Source: an uncultured Eubacteriales bacterium
GTDB taxonomy: Bacteria > Bacillota > Clostridia > Christensenellales > CAG-138
DNA: 64,000 nucleotides
NCBI GenBank assembly: GCA_900545265.1
Contig: UQYI01000007.1
Location: 1-64,000 of the forward strand
Direction: 5' to 3'
The notes under the pieces were generated by a model. The model saw only the letters and a list, made by a program, of their open reading frames with translations, was not told where the DNA came from and did not search any database. The position numbers and the translations under genes were made by a program. This document shows, one piece after another, positions 24,761 to 34,678 of this stretch (position 1 is the first letter of the stretch; each line of letters begins with the position of its first letter).

Positions 24761-25954
24761 TTACAGGGTCGGATCCGTCCATTCATTATTGGAAGAACCG
24801 CCGGAAGAGCTGCTGCCGGAAGAGGACGCCTTGATCTTCTTTTCGCTGATCTGGCTCTTTTCCATAAAGCCCAAGGTCTTGTCCACCTTAACCAGGCACA
24901 CATCCCCCACTTCATCCAGCACCTGCACCCGGGTATTCAGTTTCAGCGCCTTGATCTTCCCCAGCATGCGGTAGTTATCGCACAGCAGAGCGTCCTTTTG
25001 GGAATACCCCTTCCAGGTCTTATAGGCTTCCTGGCTGTCCTTGCGAAGCATATCTGCGGGAGCTTCCCCTGCAAAGCTTTCATAGCTTACCTTGGCAAAC
25101 TTCCCTGCCTCATCCACCGCTGCAAAGATCTCTGCGCTCTTGCTGCCGCTCATGAAGCAATAGTACAGTTCCACACCATCGGCCAAAGCCGTAGCATTCA
25201 CCGGGAATTTTACTTTTTTGGCGGTGCTGAGCTTTATGATACCGCCGCTTACCTCCAGCGTAATATCCTCACCGTCATTACCGGTAGAACCGCTTCCGCC
25301 GCTGCTGCTGCTTCCGCTGCTCTTTTTGGCTGCCTTGAACTTGCTCTTGCTCACATCCCGGGCGTGCATATAGCCTTCTGTACCGTCCGCCTCTACCAGC
25401 ATGGTAACGCCCAGATCCGCCTTTACGGTAACTCTGGCGTTGAGATCCATGGTTTTCAGTGTCTTACCATCCATGTAAGGGGAATCGCTGAGCACGGCAT
25501 CCTTCTGCGTATAGACCTTGTATTCCTTAAAGGTCTTGGCGCCTTCCAGACGGACCAGCCGCTTTTCCACCAGCACTTCCTGGCCGTTGTAAGTGGCCTT
25601 ATAATAGAGCTTGTCTTTTTCGCCGGTGATCTCCAGGGTGTCTCCCTTAGCCAACCGTCCCGCGATCAGCCCAAGGCCGTCTGCCTTTGCCTTGCCGGGT
25701 TCGCCCGTAGGTTCCGGCGTGGCAGTGGGTTCCGGTGTGGCAGTTGGTTCCGGCGTGGCAGTAGGCGTAGGCGCAGGCGTGTCCGTCGGCAGCGGAGTAG
25801 GTGTATCCGTGGGAACGGGCGCGGGCGTATCCGTCGGCGCCTGTGTGGGTGCCTGGGTTGGTGCTTGGGTCTCTATGGGAGCGTTCGGCTCCTGCCCGCA
25901 GCCTGCGCTCACCAGAAGCACTGCGCAAAGCAGGAAAAACAGGATTCGCTTCAT
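24761..25954 (-). CDS. Lipoprotein with repeated SH3-like domains
   Basis: A 397-residue lipoprotein: MKRILFFLLCAVLLVSAGC (lipobox VSAGC) and a Pro/Thr/Glu linker with APTQ and EPTAT repeats to about residue 85. Two matching segments follow: YKVYTQKDAVLSDSPYMDGK...ARVTV (about 145-180) and WKGYSQKDALLCDNYRMLGK...TRVQVL (about 320-350), each an SH3-like wall-binding unit. Ser/Gly-rich linkers separate them. It is encoded 15 bases after the BspA-type gene and probably co-transcribed. A role at the cell surface is likely; its ligand is unknown. Confidence 0.78.
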   Translation of the reverse strand: MKRILFFLLCAVLLVSAGCGQEPNAPIETQAPTQAPTQAPTDTPAPVPTDTPTPLPTDTPAPTPTATPEPTATPEPTATPEPTGEPGKAKADGLGLIAGRLAKGDTLEITGEKDKLYYKATYNGQEVLVEKRLVRLEGAKTFKEYKVYTQKDAVLSDSPYMDGKTLKTMDLNARVTVKADLGVTMLVEADGTEGYMHARDVSKSKFKAAKKSSGSSSSGGSGSTGNDGEDITLEVSGGIIKLSTAKKVKFPVNATALADGVELYYCFMSGSKSAEIFAAVDEAGKFAKVSYESFAGEAPADMLRKDSQEAYKTWKGYSQKDALLCDNYRMLGKIKALKLNTRVQVLDEVGDVCLVKVDKTLGFMEKSQISEKKIKASSSGSSSSGGSSNNEWTDPTL

Positions 25955-25969
25955 GCTTCTTCAGTCTCC

Positions 25970-28492
25970 TTAGTTCTTTTTATATTCTGCATCATAGGTA
26001 TTGCCGTAAGCGGCCCGAATGATGCCCCAGATATATTCATAAGCAGCGGAGCCGGGCTTAAAGGCGTTTCTGTTCTGATAAGCAATGTAGCCGATGCTTC
26101 TGTGCACGGTGCCGCCATACAGTGTCACGGTTTCTCCTGCCGCATTCTTCAGGATCATATAAGGCCGCATGGCCAGATCCGGTTCACACTGAGCATCGGT
26201 ATAGCCCACCAGGCTGTTGGTATACTGAAGCAGGCCGCTGCCTGTCTTTTTGAACACGGGATCCTTCTTGTTGGCCTTGCTGTAAGCCGTGCCCTTCTTG
26301 GTGTAGCTGGCTCCCAGAACCAGATCCTTTTCGCCCATTTCGGAATCCCAGGCCACGATGGTACCCGTCTCCTCCAGCGTATAGCCCATATAGCCGCTCT
26401 TGCTGATAAGCTTCGTCTTAATGCCCTTGGGAATGCCGGTGATCAGGCGGATGCCCTTGTTGCCGGTGATGCGGATGGAGGCGCCGCCATACTGCAGGAT
26501 GTTATCAAATTCCTTGAGCCGCAGGGACACATACATGCCGTCCTCCTGGGAAAGCATCCATACATACATGCCCGTAGGATAGGTGGTATGCACATCCTTT
26601 GCGCCAGGATTCATAAAGGTATAGATCACGGCTGTTTTTGCCTTGCCGTCGGCCAGCTGGATGGAGACCTGCCCGCTCTTGGAGATGTCTACCGTGTCTT
26701 TGCCGGAGTAAGCAACGCCGTCAATCCACACAGTGGTGCCCTTAAGACCCGTGCCGGCAAGATCCAGCGTTACACGGTTGGCCGCGGTTTCCTTATACAT
26801 ATAAGTAAAGGCAGCCTTGCCCAGCGCTTCATTGCCCAGGCCGATCACAGTGTCTTCCCACTGCGTTTCCGTGCCGTAGTAATAAATGGTATCCAGTCTG
26901 GCACATCCGGAGAAAGCGTTCTCCATAATAATGGCATTCTGCGCATGGAGCGTCAGCCGCTTAAGGTGTTTGGCGCCCTTAAAGATATCCTCCCGGATAC
27001 GCAGCAGTGCACTGTTCACATATGCACTGGTAAGGCCGGTGCATTCTGCAAATACGCCCTTGCCCAGTTCCGTAAGGCTCTTGGGCAGAGTCACGGAGGT
27101 GAGTGCTTTGCAACCGTAGAAGGCGGACTCCCCTATGCTTTTCAATCCATTGGGCAGGTTCACGCTCTTGAGAGCCTTGCAGCCGGAGAATACACTGCTG
27201 CCGATCTCCTTTATGGAAGCAGGCAGCTTGATCTCCGTCAGCGCAGAACAGCCGTAAAAGGCGTTGCTGTCAATGGAAGTAATGCTCTCCGGCAGATCAA
27301 TGCTCTTAAGTGCGCTGCACTTATAAAAGGCAGAAGCGCTGATGCCGGTCAATGTGGCGGGCAGCTTCACGGAGGTGAGTTTGCTCCCGCCAGCAAAAGC
27401 ATTTACCGGCAGGGAAGTGATGCCTTCGCCTACCACAACTGTCTTGACCTTATCAAGGATCTTATGCTTGCTGTCCCGCCAGGGCGTCTTATCCACAGCG
27501 CCCTTGCCCGTAATGGTCAGGGTGCCGCTGGATTCTATCCAGGTCCATTCCATATCCCCCACCTTGCCGCCATCGGTATATTTGGTAGGCAGGATGGATT
27601 CCAACCCGGAAATGACCTTGCCGCACAGTTTGCACTGTACACCGGCGGTATGGCCGTATTCGGTTTCCGTAGGAGCCTTGGCCGGTACGCTTTCTTTCAC
27701 ATGCTTATCCGGCGCCTTGGCCAGAATGGCCTGGGGCTTCAGGATCGTATGGCATACGGAGCATTCTTCCCCTTCGGTCAGACCGTTCTCGGTGCAGTTA
27801 GGCTCTTGGGCCGGCAGTTTTACCGGGGTGTGCGCCTTTTTGTCGTCATTCTCGGGGCCATCCTCTTCCCAGCCGCAGGGGCAGGCATAGTGGATATGGC
27901 TGCCCTTGGAGCAGGTAGCTTCCACTGTGGTCTGAGTCATGGCGTCCTTATGGTTTTCGGGGTCATAGTGTTTGAAGCACACCAGTGCGTTTTCGCCCAG
28001 CCCCAGATAGGCGTTGCTGTATTCTTTCCAGCTTTCCTTTTCCGCTTCTATAAAGAGCTTCACATTCCCGGCGCAATCCTTGAAAACGTCTTTTTCCAAA
28101 GTGGTCAGCGTTCCAGGGATCTGTATCCGGGTGATCCTGCTGCAGCCGGCAAAGGCTTCGGTCTTAAGAGTGGTGGGGCCGCTGATGATCTTCACTTTTT
28201 CGATACTGTCAGCCCAAACGCTCCAGCCCTTGTCCGTTTCGGTAAAGGCACCGATCTCGCCCTTGCCGGACAGGATCAGCAATCCTTCGCTTTTATCGAA
28301 GATCCAGTGGACCGTGCCCAGATCGCCCTCCGTGACCTTTTCGACAGGTTCTGTCTGGGGCTCTGCCTTTCCCTCCTGAGGGACAGGCGTTTCGGGTTGT
28401 TCCGGCTTGATCTCCTCTGCCAGCGCCACGGCAGGCACCAGCGAGCAGAGCATGCACAAACACAACAATCCTGCCAAAATACGTTTCTTCAT
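25970..28492 (-). CDS. BspA-type leucine-rich-repeat surface protein
   Basis: An 840-residue secreted protein: MKKRILAGLLCLCMLCSLVP leads to a signal peptide cleaved near AVALAEE. A first LRR_5-like unit (about 60-125) precedes two Cys-ribbon segments (CPCGWEED; CTENGLTEGEECSVCH). A block of LRR_5 repeats of about 23 residues (about 375-520) follows, with the pattern L.sIg.saFygC..Lt.v.LP..l. The C-terminal 300 residues have no recognised domain or sorting signal. Start at ATG 28492, 5 bases after AGGAGG; an ATG at 28495 is less well spaced. BspA proteins bind host or bacterial surfaces. The long + strand open frame over it is only a shadow. Confidence 0.88.
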   Translation of the reverse strand: MKKRILAGLLCLCMLCSLVPAVALAEEIKPEQPETPVPQEGKAEPQTEPVEKVTEGDLGTVHWIFDKSEGLLILSGKGEIGAFTETDKGWSVWADSIEKVKIISGPTTLKTEAFAGCSRITRIQIPGTLTTLEKDVFKDCAGNVKLFIEAEKESWKEYSNAYLGLGENALVCFKHYDPENHKDAMTQTTVEATCSKGSHIHYACPCGWEEDGPENDDKKAHTPVKLPAQEPNCTENGLTEGEECSVCHTILKPQAILAKAPDKHVKESVPAKAPTETEYGHTAGVQCKLCGKVISGLESILPTKYTDGGKVGDMEWTWIESSGTLTITGKGAVDKTPWRDSKHKILDKVKTVVVGEGITSLPVNAFAGGSKLTSVKLPATLTGISASAFYKCSALKSIDLPESITSIDSNAFYGCSALTEIKLPASIKEIGSSVFSGCKALKSVNLPNGLKSIGESAFYGCKALTSVTLPKSLTELGKGVFAECTGLTSAYVNSALLRIREDIFKGAKHLKRLTLHAQNAIIMENAFSGCARLDTIYYYGTETQWEDTVIGLGNEALGKAAFTYMYKETAANRVTLDLAGTGLKGTTVWIDGVAYSGKDTVDISKSGQVSIQLADGKAKTAVIYTFMNPGAKDVHTTYPTGMYVWMLSQEDGMYVSLRLKEFDNILQYGGASIRITGNKGIRLITGIPKGIKTKLISKSGYMGYTLEETGTIVAWDSEMGEKDLVLGASYTKKGTAYSKANKKDPVFKKTGSGLLQYTNSLVGYTDAQCEPDLAMRPYMILKNAAGETVTLYGGTVHRSIGYIAYQNRNAFKPGSAAYEYIWGIIRAAYGNTYDAEYKKN

Positions 28493-28624
28493 CATATCCT
28501 CCTCTCCTGTAGGCCTATATCGGGGCATACTTTCCCCGAAGGCTTTTTCGGATGTTTTCATTGTAGCATAGAGATTCGTCCAAGTTGTAAATATTTTTTA
28601 TGAAATGGGGGTCAAAATGAAATT

Positions 28625-29668
28625 TTACAATTTGTCCGCATCTGCCTCCGTCACTCGCTGTCCCTGCCTCCGGCCATATGCGTCTTTTGCAAGGGTATAC
28701 TCCACCGCATCCTGTAAAACGCCCAGCTGATCCTGAAAGACACTTCTGCACACCCCCTGCCGGGCAAAGCCAAACTTTTCATATACATGCTGGGCCCGCC
28801 GGTTGTTCAGATTCGTGTTCAAAGTGATCTTTTCTGCCTGAGGTGCATGGGTATAAAAAAGATAGTCGCACAGCAGCTTCAGGCACCGTGGGCCCAGCCC
28901 CCGGTTTTGAAAGGTGCTTTCGCAGATCTTGATGCCGATCTCCGCTGCCCCGTCCCGCAAGGAATAGCCCATTTCCCCTATGGGTGTGGCTGCATACTCT
29001 ATAAGAAAGAGCCTCCGTTTCAATGCCGCCCAGGCTACGTCCTCCCTTGTCTGCTCCATGGTCTGCCCCAGACCATTCGGAAACCCCGCATGGGCCATAA
29101 CGGCCCCATCGTTCCACCATTTGTGCAGCAGCGGCACGTCTTCTTCCCCGGCAGAACGCAGTGTCAGCTCTCCATCCTGCAGACATACCCTGGGCAAAAT
29201 AGGCCGCAGCGCCACCGTTTCCCCATCGCAGGTCTCCTCGCTTTCCGTAAAGCCAAAGGCAGCGTACAGCCTTTTGGCCGCCGCATTCTCCGGCACATAG
29301 GATACCCAGCAGCAGGAAGCCGGGCCCCGGGGCAGTGTATCTATATGGAAGAGAATCATGGCCAGCGCCCGTTTGCCCAGTCCCTGTCCCTGACGGGTTT
29401 CATCCACCATGAACCGCCACAGGCAGTAATTCCCCTTTGCTATGGCCGGGTCGTCTTCATCCAGAGTATCATATCCCAGCATACAGAAGCCCACAGGCTC
29501 CCCCTGTTCATACAGGCCAAAGGGCAGGGCCGTAGCTCCGTCCTTCTCCGCCGCATAAGCTTCCAGGATACTCTCTGTATTGGAGGCCACAAATGCCTCC
29601 TGTTCCGGCTTCACCCGCAGCTGCACCAGTTCCCATAATGTGTTTCCGTTTACAGCCCTCAGTTCCAT
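28625..29668 (-). CDS. Tandem GNAT acetyltransferase, two fused domains
   Basis: A 347-residue fusion. The N-terminal domain (about 1-155) has FMVDETRQGQGLGKRALAMI, the acetyl-CoA loop, and resembles diamine or spermidine acetyltransferases. The C-terminal domain (about 165-340) has IKICESTFQNRGLGPRCLKL and AQHVYEKFGFARQGV, as in RimJ/RimL-type enzymes. Both acetyl-CoA loops keep Q/R-x-x-G-x-G, so both halves may be active. Single gene, GGGAG before the ATG. Substrates unknown. Confidence 0.85.
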   Translation of the reverse strand: MELRAVNGNTLWELVQLRVKPEQEAFVASNTESILEAYAAEKDGATALPFGLYEQGEPVGFCMLGYDTLDEDDPAIAKGNYCLWRFMVDETRQGQGLGKRALAMILFHIDTLPRGPASCCWVSYVPENAAAKRLYAAFGFTESEETCDGETVALRPILPRVCLQDGELTLRSAGEEDVPLLHKWWNDGAVMAHAGFPNGLGQTMEQTREDVAWAALKRRLFLIEYAATPIGEMGYSLRDGAAEIGIKICESTFQNRGLGPRCLKLLCDYLFYTHAPQAEKITLNTNLNNRRAQHVYEKFGFARQGVCRSVFQDQLGVLQDAVEYTLAKDAYGRRQGQRVTEADADKL

Positions 29669-30011
29669 TGGAATTCTCCCGTGATCAAAACCATTTTACG
29701 GATACAATATAACAGAAAGCAGCTCACGCTTCAATAAATTCGGCAAAACGCACGGGTTTTTTCGTAAAAAAGAACCTCTGTCCCTCATTGGGGGCACCAT
29801 TCTGCCATCGCCTTTTTAGAGGCGTGCATGGAATATTTGTCGGCCGCGCCCTGAGCGGAACCGATACGGCAGACTTATAGACCGTTCCTGCTGCCGGATC
29901 GTCCCAATGCCGTTGCCGATATTCCCGGCAGATTGACCCCCGTCAAAGAGATCGCTCTTCTTCGTATACCGTCTCTCAAGTCCGCAAGAAAGCCTCTTCC
30001 GGGCTTTTCAA
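29669..30011. other. Non-coding gap before the heterodimeric exporter
   Basis: About 340 bases without a convincing gene. GGTTTTTTcgtAAAAAAGAACC near 29755-29776 can form an AT-rich hairpin. A short minus frame ending ...KKAMAEWCPQ near 29790 looks protein-like but is closed by a stop about 30 codons upstream; it may be a remnant of a decayed gene. Confidence 0.4.
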
Positions 30012-30041
30012 CTGTCAAAAAAACGTGTATACTAATATAAT
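30012..30041 (+). promoter_or_regulatory. Promoter of the heterodimeric ABC exporter
   Basis: CTGTCA (30012-30017), 18 bases, TATAAT (30036-30041). A TATACT at 30028-30033 is an alternative -10 without a good -35. GAAAGGAAAG precedes the ATG at 30068. Confidence 0.5.
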
Positions 30042-30067
30042 TATTCGCAACGGCGAAAGGAAAGAAA

Positions 30068-31810
30068 ATGAAGTATCTGCGGTTTTATTTTAAAAAGTAC
30101 CGGCTGGAGAGTCTTTTGGCTCCTCTGTTCAAAATGCTGGAAGCCTGCTTTGATCTGGCCGTTCCCATTGTAGTGGCCCGGATCATCAATATTGGCATTG
30201 CTCAGGGAGACAGAGGGTATATCCTCACCCGCTTTGGTATCCTGGGCGCCATGGGACTCTTGGGTCTGCTGTGCAGCTTCACCGCCCAATGGTTCTCTGC
30301 AAAAGCGGCGACCGGTACGGCTACGGGGCTTCGGCACCGTTTGCTGGAAAAGATCCAGTCACTGAGCCTTACGGAACTGGATGGTATGGGCGTCCCCACG
30401 CTGATCACCCGCATGACCAGTGACATCAATCAGGTGCAGAATGGCATGAATCTGTTTTTACGCCTGTTCCTGCGCAGTCCCTTCATTGTGCTGGGCGCCA
30501 TGGTCATGGCCTTTTCCATCGACAGCACGCTGGCGCTGATCTTTGTAGCGGTCATTCTGGTGCTCTCTCTGATCGTGGGCGGGATCATGCTTTTGAGCAA
30601 TCCCCGCAACAAAGAAGTGCAGCGTAAGCTGGACGGCATCACCGCCGCCACCCGGGAAAGTCTTCTGGGGGTACGGGTCATCCGTGCCTTTGGCCGGGAA
30701 GAAGCAGAGACCGAAGCTTTCCATGCCCGCAATCAGGATCTGACCCGGGCCCAGATCGCCGTCAGCCGGGTCACCGCTCTGCTGAATCCCCTGACCTATG
30801 TGGTCATCAACGGCGCCATCATTGCCATCCTGTATTTCGGCGCCCGGCGGGTAAACGGAGGGCTTCTTCTTTCCGGCGATGTTATTGCTCTAATCAACTA
30901 CATTTCCCAGATCCTGGTGGAGCTGGTAAAGCTGGCCAACCTGGTGGTGTCCCTCAGCAAGGCCGTAGCCAGTATGGGCCGTATTGAGGAGATCCTGGAT
31001 ACCCCCTGCTCCATGGATTTTTCCGGCAGCGCCGCAGGCAGCAACCCCGCTGAAGCCGTGCGCTTTGAGGATGTTTCCCTGCGCTACAGGGACGCTGGGG
31101 CCGATTCATTAAGCCATATCTCTTTCACCGCCATGGCCGGGGAGACCATTGGCGTTATCGGCGGCACCGGCAGCGGCAAAAGTTCTCTGGTGCAGCTTAT
31201 CCCCCGTTTTTATGACGCCGCCTCCGGTACGGTATACATACAGGGCGACCCCGTTAAAAGCTGGGATAAGGCCGCCCTGCAGAGAACCGTAGCTCTGGTG
31301 GATCAAAAGGCCCGCCTCTTTAAGGGTACTATCCGCTCCAATCTTCTATGGGGCAAAAAGGACGCTACGGAAGCGGAGCTCTGGGCCGCTCTGGAGACGG
31401 CACAGGCGGCGGACTTTGTCCGCGCTAAGCCCTTGGGGCTGGAAGAGCCTGTAGAACAGGGAGGCAACAACCTTTCCGGGGGACAGAAGCAGCGGCTGAC
31501 CATTGCCCGAGCCCTGCTTGCCGGTGCGGATATCCTCATACTGGACGATTCCGCCTCGGCGCTGGACTATGCCACCGATGCCGCCCTGCGCCATGCCCTT
31601 CGCGCCATGCCGGGAAAGCGCACGCTGTTTATTGTAAGCCAGCGCACGGGATCCATTGCCCATGCAGACAAGATCCTGGTGCTGGAAGAAGGACAGCTTG
31701 TGGGCTGCGGTACCCACGAATCTCTTTTGGCCGACTGCCCCGTATACAAAGAGATCTACGACAGTCAGTTTAAAAAAAGCGCCGATATCCCGGTGGAAAA
31801 GGAGGCCTGA
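30068..31810 (+). CDS. Heterodimeric ABC exporter, half with degenerate ATP site
   Basis: A 580-residue half-transporter: six membrane helices (about 1-310) then a nucleotide-binding domain. Walker A GGTGSGKSS is intact and the signature LSGGQKQRLTIARAL is canonical. Walker B, however, reads ILILDDSASALD, with Asp in place of the catalytic Glu, and the switch region is FIVSQRTGSI, with Gln in place of His. These changes mark the non-catalytic half of exporters such as TM287/288 and BmrCD. The partner gene begins four bases after its stop. The pair probably extrudes drugs or lipids. Confidence 0.92.
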   Translation: MKYLRFYFKKYRLESLLAPLFKMLEACFDLAVPIVVARIINIGIAQGDRGYILTRFGILGAMGLLGLLCSFTAQWFSAKAATGTATGLRHRLLEKIQSLSLTELDGMGVPTLITRMTSDINQVQNGMNLFLRLFLRSPFIVLGAMVMAFSIDSTLALIFVAVILVLSLIVGGIMLLSNPRNKEVQRKLDGITAATRESLLGVRVIRAFGREEAETEAFHARNQDLTRAQIAVSRVTALLNPLTYVVINGAIIAILYFGARRVNGGLLLSGDVIALINYISQILVELVKLANLVVSLSKAVASMGRIEEILDTPCSMDFSGSAAGSNPAEAVRFEDVSLRYRDAGADSLSHISFTAMAGETIGVIGGTGSGKSSLVQLIPRFYDAASGTVYIQGDPVKSWDKAALQRTVALVDQKARLFKGTIRSNLLWGKKDATEAELWAALETAQAADFVRAKPLGLEEPVEQGGNNLSGGQKQRLTIARALLAGADILILDDSASALDYATDAALRHALRAMPGKRTLFIVSQRTGSIAHADKILVLEEGQLVGCGTHESLLADCPVYKEIYDSQFKKSADIPVEKEA

Positions 31811-31813
31811 TCC

Positions 31814-33556
31814 ATGAAGAAAAAAAATCTGTCCTCCCTGCGGCGTATCCTTCCCCTGCTGCGGCCCTACCGGCTGCTGGCAGCAGCCACCCTGCTTTGC
31901 TCTCTGGTCTATGTGGCCGGGCAGCTGCTGATCCCCATTCTTTCCGGCCAGGCCATTGATCATATGCTGGGCCGGGGCCGGGTGGAACTGGCACCCGTGC
32001 TCCGTGCAGGTGCACTCATCGCCTGTACCGCTGCCCTTTCGGCTCTGTGCCAGCATCTGCTTGCCCTGTGCAACAACAAGATCACCAGCTATGTATGCCG
32101 GGATCTGCGAAACCGTCTGAACGATAAGTTCCACCGGCTCCCGCTTTCCTATCTGGATGCCCATCCCATCGGGGATCTGGTCAGCCGTATGGTAGCGGAT
32201 GTGGATACCTTTGCCGACGGCCTGCTCATGGGCTTTACCCAACTGTTCACCGGGGTGCTGACCATCCTCAGTGTCTTGGGCATCATGCTGTATCTGAATC
32301 CTCTCATCGCCCTAGCGGTAGTGGTGCTTACACCCCTGTCCATCTTTGTGGCCCGGTTCATTACCACCCGCACCCACCGCTTCTTTAAGGAACAGTCGGT
32401 GATCCGCGGAGAACAGACGGCCCTGATCAACGAACTGATAGGGGGCCAGCGGGTAGTAAAGGCCTTTGGCCATGAAGAAGAAAGCCTGACCGAATTTGAC
32501 GAGATCAACGGCCGTCTGGAAAAGGCCTCCATGCAGGCTACCTTTTTTTCCAGCCTGACCAACCCCTCTACCCGCCTGGTGAACAACCTGGTATACGCCG
32601 TAGTCACCCTTATCAGTGCTCTAAGCGCATTGGGCGGACATATTTCCATCGGCCAGCTGAGCATCTTTCTCAGCTATGCCAGCCAGTATGCCAAGCCGTT
32701 CAACGAGATCAGCGGCGTAGTTACGGAGCTGCAGAATGCCCTGACCTGTCTGGAGCGCATCTTCGCCCTGCTGGAGGAGCCGGATCAGATACCCGAAGCA
32801 GCGGTTCCTCTTGCTCCTGAGGCCCGGGGGCAGGTGGAGCTTTCCCACATATACTTCAGCTATGTGCCGGAACGACCCCTTATCGAAGACTTTTCCCTGT
32901 TTACTGCACCCGGGAAGCGCATCGCCATCGTAGGGCCTACGGGCTGCGGCAAGACCACTCTTATCAACCTGCTCATGCGTTTTTATGATGTAGACAGGGG
33001 CGTCATCCGTGTGGACGGAGCGGACATCCGGCAGATGACCCGCCACGACCTGCGCAGCCGCTACGGCATGGTATTGCAGGATACCTGGCTGTGTACCGGT
33101 ACCGTACGGGAGAATATCGCCTACGGCCGCCCGGACGCCTCTCAGGAGGAGATCATAGCCGCCGCCAAGGCCGCCCATGCCCATGGCTTTATCCAGCGCC
33201 TTCCCCAGGGCTATGATACCCTGCTGACCGAAAACGGGGCCGGTCTTTCCGTGGGGGAGAAGCAGCTGCTGTGCATCGCACGTGCCATGGTCACCCGCCC
33301 CACCATGCTCATACTGGACGAAGCTACCAGCTCCATCGACACCCGCACGGAACTGAAGATCCAGTCTGCTTTTGCCCATATGATGGCGGGCCGCACCAGC
33401 TTTATCGTGGCGCACCGGCTCTCCACCATTCGTGAAGCCGACCAGATCCTTGTCATGAAGGACGGAAAGATCATTGAGCAGGGAAATCACGAAAGCCTCC
33501 TGGCTCAAAACGGATTCTATGCGGCGCTGTACAACAGCCAGTTCGCCGCCAGCTGA
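31814..33556 (+). CDS. Heterodimeric ABC exporter, catalytic half
   Basis: A 580-residue half-transporter with six membrane helices and an NBD: Walker A GPTGCGKTT, Walker B MLILDEATSSID (catalytic Glu kept), switch His in FIVAHRLSTI. Its signature is LSVGEKQLLCIARAM, altered from LSGGQ. Thus its Walker sites pair with the normal signature of the first half, giving one good and one degenerate ATP site, as the family predicts. AAAAGGAGG precedes the ATG at 31814. A terminator closes the operon at 33586-33622. Confidence 0.93.
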   Translation: MKKKNLSSLRRILPLLRPYRLLAAATLLCSLVYVAGQLLIPILSGQAIDHMLGRGRVELAPVLRAGALIACTAALSALCQHLLALCNNKITSYVCRDLRNRLNDKFHRLPLSYLDAHPIGDLVSRMVADVDTFADGLLMGFTQLFTGVLTILSVLGIMLYLNPLIALAVVVLTPLSIFVARFITTRTHRFFKEQSVIRGEQTALINELIGGQRVVKAFGHEEESLTEFDEINGRLEKASMQATFFSSLTNPSTRLVNNLVYAVVTLISALSALGGHISIGQLSIFLSYASQYAKPFNEISGVVTELQNALTCLERIFALLEEPDQIPEAAVPLAPEARGQVELSHIYFSYVPERPLIEDFSLFTAPGKRIAIVGPTGCGKTTLINLLMRFYDVDRGVIRVDGADIRQMTRHDLRSRYGMVLQDTWLCTGTVRENIAYGRPDASQEEIIAAAKAAHAHGFIQRLPQGYDTLLTENGAGLSVGEKQLLCIARAMVTRPTMLILDEATSSIDTRTELKIQSAFAHMMAGRTSFIVAHRLSTIREADQILVMKDGKIIEQGNHESLLAQNGFYAALYNSQFAAS

Positions 33557-33585
33557 TCCTTTTTCTTGGTACAGGCCATGCACAC

Positions 33586-33622
33586 CGCCCGGAAGAGCTG
33601 CCGTTCCTCCGGGCGTTTTTTT
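33586..33622 (+). terminator. Terminator of the ABC exporter operon
   Basis: CGCCCGGA (33586-33593) pairs with TCCGGGCG (33608-33615), followed by TTTTTTT. Confidence 0.9.
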
Positions 33623-33692
33623 ATGGTTTTTTCTTTCAATTTCTGCTATGCTGTATTATATTGATAGCAGTCCCTTTTTACGGAGAAAGAGC

Positions 33693-34565
33693 ATGAACAA
33701 ACAAAGCATCATAAACGCAGTAAATGCCTTATTCGCAGAAAACGACAAGAATGTCATCAGCAGAGATGCTGCCATCCGCCCGGATCTGGCCGGAGTGAAA
33801 TTGTTCGAACAGCCGCTGATCGGATTTGGTTCCGCCGCCGATGCGCTGTTTTCCGCATTCAAAGCCGAGGGTGTTATTGGGCCCTGGTTCATGTCCCCGC
33901 AGGCATGGCTGCCGGACGGAAAAACCGTCATCTCCCTGTTCTTTCCCTTTACGGAGGCGGTCAAAAGCAGTAACCGGGATTCTGCAAGCGGGCCTTCCGC
34001 CTTATGGCTTCACGGCCGGATAGAAGGCCAGCAGTATATAGCGGACTTTGCTGCGGATATATCCGGATGGTTTAAGGCACACGGCGTGCAGGTGTGCGTT
34101 CCCATACTGGATCAGCGGTTCAGGCAGATCACCCCAAACAGCGGATCGGCGGAATACGGCATTGTTTCCAAAGAGACCTTTGGAAGCAACTGGTCAGAAC
34201 GGCATGCCGCCTATGTCTGCGGATTGGGAACCTTTGGCCTTTCAAAGGGGTTGATAACGGAAAAGGGGATGGCCGGACGCTTTCTTTCCTGCATCATCAG
34301 CGAAGAGATACCGCCGGATACACGCCCGTATACGGATATATACGCCTATTGCATCCGGTGCGGTGCCTGCATAGAACGTTGCCCGGTAAATGCTATCAGC
34401 TTTGAGCAAGGAAAGGTGCACAGTATTTGCAGCGCATGGCTGAACAAAACCGCCGCACTGTACAAGCCGCGGTATGGGTGCGGCCTCTGCCAGACCGCTG
34501 TTCCATGCGAAAGCTGCAATCCGGTTGAAAGACGCATGAAAAAGGCCGCTTCCTTCACAGAATAA
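33693..34565 (+). CDS. QueG-like 4Fe-4S protein (epoxyqueuosine reductase family, short form)
   Basis: A 290-residue protein with two ferredoxin-type clusters near the C-terminus: YCIRCGACIERCPVNAI (C-x2-C-x2-C-x3-CP, about residues 224-240) and CGLCQTAVPCESCNP. The N-terminal part is the DUF1730-like half of QueG. At 290 residues it lacks the C-terminal HEAT region of full QueG, so it may be one of the many short paralogs of unknown substrate in Clostridia rather than the tRNA enzyme. Start at ATG 33693 with CGGAG upstream; the earlier frame overlaps the exporter gene. Confidence 0.78.
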   Translation: MNKQSIINAVNALFAENDKNVISRDAAIRPDLAGVKLFEQPLIGFGSAADALFSAFKAEGVIGPWFMSPQAWLPDGKTVISLFFPFTEAVKSSNRDSASGPSALWLHGRIEGQQYIADFAADISGWFKAHGVQVCVPILDQRFRQITPNSGSAEYGIVSKETFGSNWSERHAAYVCGLGTFGLSKGLITEKGMAGRFLSCIISEEIPPDTRPYTDIYAYCIRCGACIERCPVNAISFEQGKVHSICSAWLNKTAALYKPRYGCGLCQTAVPCESCNPVERRMKKAASFTE

Positions 34566-34678
34566 AGGCCTTTGCACCGTATCCCCGTCTTGCCCGGAAA
34601 ACGATCGCACTCCCTGCGTTTTTCCTTGCTGTGACTGTTTTTATGGAGTAGAAAATCAAAATTTGGAGGTATGAATAC

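Noticed and set aside
24998..28603. A 1201-codon open frame on the + strand
   Set aside because: It lies antisense to the BspA-type and SH3-like genes, whose signal peptides, repeats and ribosome sites are clear; the composition follows from the opposite strand.
29790..29880. Short minus frame ending KKAMAEWCPQ
   Set aside because: Protein-like but closed by a stop about 30 codons upstream and without a start signal; at best a decayed remnant.
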